A stretch of DNA of 5,224 nucleotides, taken from Gemmatimonadaceae bacterium (GTDB lineage Bacteria > Gemmatimonadota > Gemmatimonadetes > Gemmatimonadales > Gemmatimonadaceae). Location of the stretch: contig JANXUN010000684.1 in the NCBI GenBank assembly GCA_025356185.1, forward strand, positions 1 to 5,224, given 5' to 3'. Below the pieces are notes generated by a model. It saw only the letters and a list, made by a program, of their open reading frames with translations, was not told the origin of the DNA and searched no databases. A program made the translations under genes and the position numbers. Below, in pieces: positions 1 to 5,224 of the stretch; the first letter of the stretch is position 1; each line of letters begins with the position of its first letter.

Positions 1-609
1 CAAAATGCCGCCGACGCGACCCACCGCGGTCACAGTGCCGCCGCCAACGCCCGTCACGCCGTTGAGATCATCGGCATACGGCACCGACTGTCGTACGCTC
101 GTCGTTCCCGTAATGCGCAGGACATCGGCGTTATTCCCCACCACATATGCGACGCCGGCGGAGGCCCAGACACTGTTGAGCTGCTGAGTCGAGTTGGAGG
201 TAATCGCCGACCAGGCAGTGCCGTTGAAGCGCAAAACCGTACCGTTGTCGCCCACAGCATAAATCGACGACGCGTTTTCAACCCACACCGATCGCAGGGT
301 GCGCGTCGTGCCTGAGGCCATGGTAGTCCACGTCGTTCCGTCGAAGCGCGCGATCACTCCATTCGTGCCCACCGCGATGACTTGCGTCGGGATCTGACCA
401 TGCACCGCGAGAAAGCGCGTGTTGAACTGCGTGCCGATTGCGGTTCGCGTCCATGTGGTGCCATTAAACCGATAGACGTCGCCGCCGCTTGCGCCGCCAT
501 TGACCGAGTTCACCGCGAACGCGGTTCCATCGCTAAATGGCGCAATCGATAACACATCGTCAAACAAGGTGGCGTTGAGGCGACTCGCGCTCCACGTGGT
601 CGCAAGTCG
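1..609 (-). repeat. Short propeller-like repeats at the visible C-terminal part of the lipoprotein
   Basis: After the last Ig-like unit the protein carries repeated blocks of about 38-41 residues. The anchor motif reads VYRFNGTTW, IARFDGTTW and VLRFNGTAW, with tryptophans at residues 522, 563 and 602. A degenerate fourth copy, VLRITGTTS, lies near residue 632-640. Between anchors come LxSVW and (I/V)xAVGxNG segments. This W-rich, G-rich, strand-loop pattern is typical of beta-propeller blades. The last blades are probably beyond the left edge, so the number of blades cannot be stated. Confidence 0.7.
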
Positions 610-2016
610 CGGAATGACGGACACCGTCACGGTGTCGCGTTTCGTGTTGTCGGCTTGCGATATGGCAGTGATGATCGTAGTGCCCGATGCAATGGCAGAG
701 ACGGTACCCGCCTGCGAGATCGTAGCAACTGTCGGTGTTGCGGACGACCACGTCACTGCCGTACTCACGTTCGGGTCAGCGGTAACGGTGGCCGTCAACG
801 TCGTCGAACCACCAGGATTGAGTCCAACGACGCGTTGAACGATGGCGACTGCTATCGTTTTCGGTGCGACGGTGATTGTCGCGGTCGCACGTTTGGTCGT
901 ATCAATGTTTGACAGCACGGTAATCGTCGTCGTGCCCAGTGCCACGCCTGTCACGAGTCCGGCCGCGCTGACTGTGGCGATGTTCGGATTCAGCGCGCGC
1001 CACGTGACAGCCGTCGATACGGTGCCATCTGCAGTCACCGTCGGCGTCAACTGTTGCGTGCTGTTGATGAATACCGATGCCGTCGTCGGAGATACCGTCA
1101 CGGTACGCACGATCGGCACCACAGAAATCGTCGCCGTGCCGCGCGCCAAACTATCGATTTGGCTCAGCGCAGTAATGGTAACCGTGCCCAATGCAACGCC
1201 CGTGACTACACCAGTTTGCGAAACGGTGGCGATGGCTGTCGAACTACTGCGCCACGTTACAGCCGTCGACAGTCCTGCCTCGATCTGCACCGTTGCCGCC
1301 AACGGAATCGTCTGTCCAGTTCCCACGCTGCCGGTGTTCGGCGTGACCGTCACCGAGCGCCCCGGGCTGACTGACACGGTAGCAACGTTCGAGATCCGCG
1401 GATCAACTACGGACGTCGCGCGCACGGTTGTGGCCCCCGCGCTCACACCCGTCACGACACCGCCCGCGCTCACCGTTGCGATTGCCGACGACGCGGATGT
1501 CCACGTGACGGCCTGCGACACACCTGGATCTGCGTCAAATGTTGCCGTCAGCGTCTGCGAATCGCCGGATCGAATGGACACGGCACTCGGATTCACCTGT
1601 AGTCCGCGTACACCCAAGACTTGCACCGCCACATCAGCGCTCACTGCCGCTGCGCGCGCGTGCACAACCGTCGCGCCAGCGCCAACCGACGTAATCGTGG
1701 CCGTTGACCCAGATCCGGTGACGGTGGCAATCGATGTGTTATCGGAAGACCACGAGATCACTGCCGTGGGCACGGCGACACTCTTCGCATCGCGCGCCGT
1801 TGCGGTGACCTGCTGCGTGCCTCCGAGGGTGTTGAGGACAACGCTCGTGGTCGACACCTCGATTTTTGTGACCGCACCGGGTCCGGTCGGGTCACCACCT
1901 CCGCCGCATGCCGAGAGTGCGCCAAACACACCAACGCCGATACACGCACGTGCGAACAGGGAGAGTGATCGCGTAGCGGCGAGCGCACGCGCGAAGCGAC
2001 GGAAATCTTTTTGCAT
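1..2016 (-). CDS. Ig-like (BIG2-type) repeat lipoprotein with C-terminal propeller-like repeats, 3' end outside window
   Basis: The frame is open from ATG at 2016 to the left edge: 672 codons, no stop, so the C-terminus is missing. Residues 1-37 form a lipoprotein signal: basic start (MQKDFRRFARALAATR), hydrophobic stretch, and lipobox ALSAC with the lipidated Cys at 37. A GGGGDPTGP tether follows. Residues about 48-469 are five Ig-like units, each with a (S/T)W core tryptophan (W89, W172, W255, W339, W423), then IATVS and VTGVxxGxTxIxA strands. Residues about 470-672 change to short repeats with a RFNGTTW-type motif (W522, W563, W602) alternating with YAVGxNG. This resembles beta-propeller modules of the BNR/Kelch/YVTN kind. 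The expected product is a surface or periplasm-facing lipoprotein for adhesion, binding or scaffolding; no enzyme motif is visible. The start was chosen because it places the lipobox correctly, although the upstream ribosome site is weak (a GAAG close to the ATG). It begins 4 bp after the aspartase stop, so co-transcription is likely. The function is not known. Confidence 0.88.
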   Translation of the reverse strand, partial: MQKDFRRFARALAATRSLSLFARACIGVGVFGALSACGGGGDPTGPGAVTKIEVSTTSVVLNTLGGTQQVTATARDAKSVAVPTAVISWSSDNTSIATVTGSGSTATITSVGAGATVVHARAAAVSADVAVQVLGVRGLQVNPSAVSIRSGDSQTLTATFDADPGVSQAVTWTSASSAIATVSAGGVVTGVSAGATTVRATSVVDPRISNVATVSVSPGRSVTVTPNTGSVGTGQTIPLAATVQIEAGLSTAVTWRSSSTAIATVSQTGVVTGVALGTVTITALSQIDSLARGTATISVVPIVRTVTVSPTTASVFINSTQQLTPTVTADGTVSTAVTWRALNPNIATVSAAGLVTGVALGTTTITVLSNIDTTKRATATITVAPKTIAVAIVQRVVGLNPGGSTTLTATVTADPNVSTAVTWSSATPTVATISQAGTVSAIASGTTIITAISQADNTKRDTVTVSVIPRLATTWSASRLNATLFDDVLSIAPFSDGTAFAVNSVNGGASGGDVYRFNGTTWTRTAIGTQFNTRFLAVHGQIPTQVIAVGTNGVIARFDGTTWTTMASGTTRTLRSVWVENASSIYAVGDNGTVLRFNGTAWSAITSNSTQQLNSVWASAGVAYVVGNNADVLRITGTTSVRQSVPYADDLNGVTGVGGGTVTAVGRVGGIL
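610..1875 (-). repeat. Five tandem Ig-like domain units inside the lipoprotein gene
   Basis: Five diverged units cover lipoprotein residues about 50-134, 136-219, 220-303, 304-386 and 387-469. Each has a VxVxP-like opening strand (weak in unit 5), a central W, then IATVS and VTGVxxGxTT. The core tryptophans are spaced 83, 83, 84 and 84 residues apart, which is 249-252 bp in DNA. Units 2-5 resemble each other most (for example STAVTW in units 3, 4 and 5). Unit 1 is the outlier, with SWSSD and TVTGSGSTATITSV in the matching positions. This pattern suggests domain duplication followed by divergence. The copies are not identical in DNA, so this is a protein-level repeat rather than a recent tandem array. 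Confidence 0.85.
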
Positions 2017-2020
2017 ATCT

Positions 2021-3895
2021 TCAGCTCACAGAACGCGGCGCTGTCATCGCCGCAGGGTTGAGAATCTCATCGAGCTGTGCACGAGTGAGCACGCCGCTTT
2101 CGAGAACCACATCAAAGACACCAAGTCCGCTCTCGAGCGCGGTCTTGGCGATTTCCGTCGCAAGTTCGTAGCCGAGTACCGGCACGAGGGCTGTCACGAT
2201 GCCAATAGAATGCTCGACAAACATCCGCATTCTGTCCTCGTTCGCCGTGATACCGATCACACATCGTTCCCGAAGTACCAAACACGCAGCGCGCAGCATG
2301 TCGATGCTACGCAGCAATCGATACGCGATCACAGGTTCGAATGCGTTGAGCTGCAGTTGCCCCGCTTCCGCAGCGATCGTGACCGTAACGTCGCCACCGA
2401 TCACATCGAAGCACACTTGATTGACGACTTCTGGAATGACCGGATTGACCTTGCCGGGCATGATCGATGATCCCGGTTGCATCGGCGGCAAATTGATTTC
2501 ACCAAATCCTGCGCGCGGCCCCGATGACAACAGTCGCAAATCGTTGCAGATCTTGGACAGCTTGGTCGACGTGCGTTTGAGCACGCCGGAGAGCTGCACG
2601 AACGCGCCGGTATCGCTGGTCGCTTCGACTAGATCGGGCGCCGTTAACACGGGTACGCCGCTAATCTCGGTGAGCTTTCGTGCGGCCATCTCGGCATAGC
2701 CCGGCGGCGCGTTGATGCCCGTACCGATCGCGGTTGCGCCCAAGTTGATCTCACGAATGAGCGACTGCGCTTCGGCCAGACGATCCACGTCTTCTTGGAG
2801 CGTATGCGCAAACGCCAGAAATTCCTGGCCGAGCGTCATTGGGACAGCATCTTGCATCTGCGTGCGTCCCATCTTGAGCATCGACTTAAACTCCTCACCC
2901 TTCACCGCGAACGACTCGGCAAGTCGCGCCAGCTCCGCGCAAAAGCCGCTAATGCTTTTGTGCAGCGCGACGCGCACCGCAGTCGGATACACGTCGTTCG
3001 TTGACTGACTGAGGTTGACGTGACTATTCGGCGAAATGACGTCGTACGCACCGCGGGGCTGATTCAGCAACTCGAGCGCGCGATTCGCGATGACTTCATT
3101 CGCGTTCATGTTCGTGGAGGTTCCCGCGCCGCCCTGAATCATGTCGACGAGAAAATGCTCGTGATGACGACCTGCGCGGATTTCGCGGGCGGCCTTGATG
3201 ATCACATCGGCCTCTTTTTGACCAAGCAGTCCGAGTTCGAGATTGGTTTGGGTTGCGGCTTCCTTGACGGCAGCGAGTGCTTCGATCAGCACGGGAAATT
3301 CGCGCAACGGAATGCCAGTGATCGGAAAGTTTTCAAGCGCACGCAATGTTTGGACACCGTACAACGCTTCGAACGGTACCTCACGCGAGCCGAGCAAGTC
3401 TTTCTCGCTGCGGGTGCGATGTCCGCCAAAACCCAATGCTCGGCCGCGACCGACGAGCGTGGCGTCAGCTTTTCGCAGGCGCAATGCAATCGCGCGCGCG
3501 GCGCGCGCGACTAGCGCGGCGTACAGCTGAGGCGCTTCGCGTGTGAGCTCGTCCAGATGCGACCGCGTGAGAATGACCGCCTGTCCCGGCATGATCACGC
3601 GAGCAGTTGTGCCGTGTGGTGCATCGTCAAGCAGCAGGCCTTCACCGACCGCTTCACCCGCGCCCAATGTGACCAGTCGCGTGGTGCGTCCATCGGCGAA
3701 CTTTTCGATCGCGACGGCGCCGCTGATCATGATGGCGAACCGCTGACGCGCTTCACCTTCTTGAAAAATCGTGTCGTCGACGTCGAGCGTAAGCGGCGTG
3801 ACATGACGCGCCAACTTCCACAAATGCGCGTCGGTAAAATTTTCGAGAAACGTGGTATGGCGCAGCCAGTCGGCGATTTCGGCCGGAGTGGTCAT
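2021..3895 (-). CDS. aspA: Aspartate ammonia-lyase (aspartase) with fused N-terminal cyclic-nucleotide-binding-like domain
   Basis: This cytoplasmic enzyme should convert L-aspartate to fumarate and ammonia. Residues about 15-140 form a Crp-type beta-roll (FLENFTDAHLWKLARHV, DTIFQEGE, ISGAVAIE, GAGEAVGEGLLL) followed by a helix. A basic linker (about 141-162) leads to a full-length lyase (about 163-615). The lyase matches E. coli AspA block by block from memory: DLLGSREVP, GGAGTSTNMN (256-264), SQSTND (296-301), KMGRTQMQDAVPMTLGQEF (341-359), ICNDLRLLSSGPRAG, and the signature GSSIMPGKVNP (475-485) with the expected catalytic-base Ser near 477 and Lys482. The following PEVVNQVCFDVIG is aspartase-like; fumarase C reads differently there. 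Ordinary aspartases are about 470-480 aa, and this one is 624. The start at 3895 was chosen because the fold begins just after it. The same frame stays open to 4117, but that extension has no domain and overlaps the divergent promoter region. No clear Shine-Dalgarno precedes the ATG. The reaction is well supported; the effector of the N-terminal domain is unknown. Confidence 0.93.
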   Translation of the reverse strand: MTTPAEIADWLRHTTFLENFTDAHLWKLARHVTPLTLDVDDTIFQEGEARQRFAIMISGAVAIEKFADGRTTRLVTLGAGEAVGEGLLLDDAPHGTTARVIMPGQAVILTRSHLDELTREAPQLYAALVARAARAIALRLRKADATLVGRGRALGFGGHRTRSEKDLLGSREVPFEALYGVQTLRALENFPITGIPLREFPVLIEALAAVKEAATQTNLELGLLGQKEADVIIKAAREIRAGRHHEHFLVDMIQGGAGTSTNMNANEVIANRALELLNQPRGAYDVISPNSHVNLSQSTNDVYPTAVRVALHKSISGFCAELARLAESFAVKGEEFKSMLKMGRTQMQDAVPMTLGQEFLAFAHTLQEDVDRLAEAQSLIREINLGATAIGTGINAPPGYAEMAARKLTEISGVPVLTAPDLVEATSDTGAFVQLSGVLKRTSTKLSKICNDLRLLSSGPRAGFGEINLPPMQPGSSIMPGKVNPVIPEVVNQVCFDVIGGDVTVTIAAEAGQLQLNAFEPVIAYRLLRSIDMLRAACLVLRERCVIGITANEDRMRMFVEHSIGIVTALVPVLGYELATEIAKTALESGLGVFDVVLESGVLTRAQLDEILNPAAMTAPRSVS

Positions 3896-3964
3896 CAGAA
3901 AGCCTGAAGGAAGCGAGAGGGGCGCCCATAGGACTCTTGGACGTCCGGCGAACGTATGAAAGTG

Positions 3965-3989
3965 CCGTGGGTGTGACACATACCCACGG
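3965..3989. promoter_or_regulatory. 25-bp inverted repeat between the divergent genes, candidate operator
   Basis: The arms CCGTGGGT (3965-3972) and ACCCACGG (3982-3989) are perfectly complementary. The pairing continues inward with one G/T mismatch and two further pairs to a 3-base centre (ACA, 3976-3978), so 10 of 11 arm positions match. It sits 70 bp upstream of the aspartase start and 155 bp upstream of the asparaginase-family start. No T-run follows on either strand, so it does not look like an intrinsic terminator. A dimeric repressor or activator site is the simplest reading. An RNA hairpin in the aspartase leader is the alternative. Confidence 0.5.
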
Positions 3990-4086
3990 GAATAGACATG
4001 GGAGATGCCAGCGGAATGACGATTTAGCCAGTAGCCAGCCACATATTGAACACGCCAGACGGTCCCTCGCCACATGCGCACTCTTG

Positions 4087-4095
4087 TGGTATCGT
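4087..4095 (+). promoter_or_regulatory. Candidate extended -10 promoter for the asparaginase-family gene
   Basis: TGGTATCGT has the TGn extension and a TATCGT hexamer (4 of 6 to TATAAT). It would start transcription near 4102 and give a leader of about 40 nt that contains the AGGAG site. No good -35 hexamer lies 16-18 bp upstream. The call is tentative and rests on motif and position only. Confidence 0.3.
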
Positions 4096-4130
4096 CGCGT
4101 GTCGTGTCTCTCTGCATTCTGCCCGCGTTT

Positions 4131-4135
4131 AGGAG
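4131..4135 (+). promoter_or_regulatory. Shine-Dalgarno site that fixes the GTG start at 4144
   Basis: AGGAG lies 8 nt before GTG 4144. The codons after this GTG encode the twin-arginine motif within the first nine residues. This favours the GTG over the in-frame ATG 207 bases further upstream (3937), which would add 69 residues with no recognisable domain in front of the signal peptide. Confidence 0.8.
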
Positions 4136-4143
4136 CGTCCACC

Positions 4144-5178
4144 GTGCCCATCTCTCGTCGCGATTTTCTCGAAAAATCGGCCGCGCTGTCGGCCGCAGGG
4201 TTTTTGCCGCGGATACCGCTTTCGAACGAGTTTTTGACGCCAGCGTTAAGCGAGTTTCGCGCCCGCCCGACGATCATCTCGTCGGCCAACGGCATTCGTG
4301 GTGTCAAAGTGGCGTATGACAAACTCACCTCGGGGGACGACCCCCTGGATGCCATCATTGCGGGCGTGAACATCCAAGAGCTCGATCCCACCGACCAGAG
4401 TGTGGGGTTGGGAGGCCTTCCCAACGAGGAGGGGATTGTCCAGTTGGACGCGTCGTGCATGCATGGCCCGACCAAGCGCGCGGGCTCGGTGGCGGCGATC
4501 GAGGATATTGCGACTCCGTCGCTGGTCGCGAAGGCCGTCATGGACTATACCGATCATGTCATGCTGGCCGGTGCCGGAGCGCGTAAGTTCGCACTGGCCA
4601 TGGGGTTCAAGGCGCAGGACCTGCTGACCGACAAGAGCCGCCAAGACTGGCTGCGCTGGAAAGCGCGCCTCAACGCCAACGATTTCTGGCTGGATCACGA
4701 CGAAGACGTGAAGATCAACTTCACGCACGGCACGATCAACATGAACGCTGTCACCGCAACCGGTGACATCGCGTCGGTGACGACGACCAGCGGTATGGCG
4801 TACAAAATCCCGGGTCGTGTGGGCGATTCGCCGATCGTGGGCGCCGGTCAATACTGCGACAATCTCGTTGGTGCAGCCGGCAGCACAGGCCGTGGAGAAG
4901 CCAATATCAAGACCTGCGCGTCGTTCTTGGCTGTGGAGTTCATGCGCCAAGGGATGACACCCGAAGCCGCTTTGATGAAGGTCATCGAGCGCGTCGTGGC
5001 GATGACGGAGAAGCGGTTGTTGGACGCGAACGGTCGACCCAAGTTCGACCTTGAGTTCTATGCGGTGGCAAAAGACGGGCGCCATGCTGGCGCGACGCTG
5101 TTTTCGGGTGGCAAGTACGCGGTGTGCGACGAGAAGGGCGCGCGGTTTGAGGAGTGCGCGTACATGTACAAGCGGTAA
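4144..5178 (+). CDS. Tat-exported N4-(beta-N-acetylglucosaminyl)-L-asparaginase / isoaspartyl peptidase family Ntn-hydrolase
   Basis: This Ntn-hydrolase family is made as a precursor that cuts itself before a threonine, giving alpha and beta chains; the new N-terminal Thr is the nucleophile. Known members release L-aspartate from GlcNAc-asparagine, beta-aspartyl peptides or asparagine. Residues 4-9 (SRRDFL) and the following AALSAAGFLP form a twin-arginine signal, so the enzyme should act in the periplasm; the cleavage site is unclear. The predicted self-cleavage point is G196/T197 in HGTIN. Downstream are IPGRVGDSPIVGAG (222-235) with substrate-binding Arg225 and Asp228, and GAAGSTGRGE (243-252) with the Thr248-Gly249 pair expected at the oxyanion/substrate site. 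Length (344 aa) fits the family. The start is GTG with a good AGGAG. The classic glycosylasparaginase motif is HDTIG, whereas this has HGTIN, and the choice between glycosylasparaginase and plain asparaginase/isoaspartyl peptidase cannot be made from sequence alone. It diverges from the aspartase gene, which would consume its product. Confidence 0.88.
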   Translation: MPISRRDFLEKSAALSAAGFLPRIPLSNEFLTPALSEFRARPTIISSANGIRGVKVAYDKLTSGDDPLDAIIAGVNIQELDPTDQSVGLGGLPNEEGIVQLDASCMHGPTKRAGSVAAIEDIATPSLVAKAVMDYTDHVMLAGAGARKFALAMGFKAQDLLTDKSRQDWLRWKARLNANDFWLDHDEDVKINFTHGTINMNAVTATGDIASVTTTSGMAYKIPGRVGDSPIVGAGQYCDNLVGAAGSTGRGEANIKTCASFLAVEFMRQGMTPEAALMKVIERVVAMTEKRLLDANGRPKFDLEFYAVAKDGRHAGATLFSGGKYAVCDEKGARFEECAYMYKR

Positions 5179-5224
5179 GTCTGCCGTCCGCTGGGTTGTT
5201 GTTTCGAGACTCTGCGTCCTGCTC

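Larger units (their letters stand above)
3896..4143. other. Divergent intergenic region (248 bp) between aspartase and asparaginase-family genes
   Basis: The region holds the 25-bp inverted repeat, the candidate extended -10 and the AGGAG site of the plus-strand gene. It must also hold the promoter of the minus-strand aspartase, for which no convincing hexamer pair was found. No small gene with a ribosome site and no tRNA-like fold was seen. Both flanking frames stay open through part of it, but those extensions show no domain. Confidence 0.7.

Noticed and set aside
842..2470. Long plus-strand open frame of 542 codons
   Set aside because: It lies opposite the lipoprotein and the 3' end of the aspartase. 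Its product is a V/T/A-rich mirror of the Ig repeats followed by basic low-complexity sequence, with no domain. The minus-strand frames carry clear family motifs.
3482..3512. Alternating CG-rich stretch (GCGCGCGCGGCGCGCGCG-like)
   Set aside because: It encodes the Ala/Arg-rich helix at the end of the sensor domain (LVARAARAIAL) and is explained by coding for Ala and Arg in a high-GC genome.
4022..4050. Possible minus-strand promoter for the aspartase (TTCAAT, 17-bp gap, CTAAAT)
   Set aside because: The spacing is right, but each hexamer matches only about 3 of 6 consensus positions, which is expected by chance in a region of this size.
3896..4117. 74-residue N-terminal extension of the aspartase frame to ATG 4117
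   Set aside because: The extension is rich in R, H, T and W, with no domain. It covers the inverted repeat and the divergent promoter region, and the Crp-like fold begins right after the ATG at 3895.
3937..4143. 69-residue upstream extension of the asparaginase-family frame
   Set aside because: It would bury the twin-arginine signal inside the protein. The GTG at 4144 has AGGAG at the right distance.
4246..5085. Minus-strand 279-codon open frame opposite the Ntn-hydrolase
   Set aside because: It is an H/R-rich shadow of the plus-strand gene, with no ribosome site or recognisable motif.
5179..5224. Possible terminator after the asparaginase-family gene
   Set aside because: No stem-loop followed by a T-run is visible in the 46 bases before the window ends.

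Overview
The window reads as a moderately high-GC Gram-negative chromosome. The most likely source is Gemmatimonadota. This rests on the lipoprotein style: a short basic leader, an ALSAC lipobox, a GGGGDPTGP tether and then stacked bacterial Ig-like domains. It is an inference from protein style, not a phylogenetic result.

Layout: three genes fill the window. On the minus strand, from about 3895 leftward, lies a 624-aa aspartate ammonia-lyase (aspartase) with a Crp-like cyclic-nucleotide-binding fold fused to its N-terminus (2021-3895). Four bases beyond its stop codon, on the same strand, a lipoprotein gene starts at 2016 and runs off the left edge. Its 672 visible residues contain five Ig-like (BIG2-type) repeats of about 83-84 residues, followed by short propeller-like repeats. 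On the plus strand, diverging from the aspartase across a 248-bp gap, lies a 344-aa Tat-exported Ntn-hydrolase of the glycosylasparaginase / isoaspartyl peptidase / L-asparaginase family (4144-5178). The last 46 bases hold nothing recognisable.

How the genes may work together: the exported Ntn-hydrolase would release L-aspartate in the periplasm from asparagine, beta-aspartyl peptides or GlcNAc-asparagine. The cytoplasmic aspartase would then deaminate aspartate to fumarate and ammonia, feeding the TCA cycle. The divergent layout and a 25-bp inverted repeat between the genes suggest shared control of an asparagine/aspartate catabolic locus. The lipoprotein may be co-transcribed with the aspartase, but its role is unknown.

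Most unusual are the sensor-like domain fused directly to a metabolic enzyme, and the fact that this domain seems to lack the arginine that normally holds the cyclic-nucleotide phosphate.
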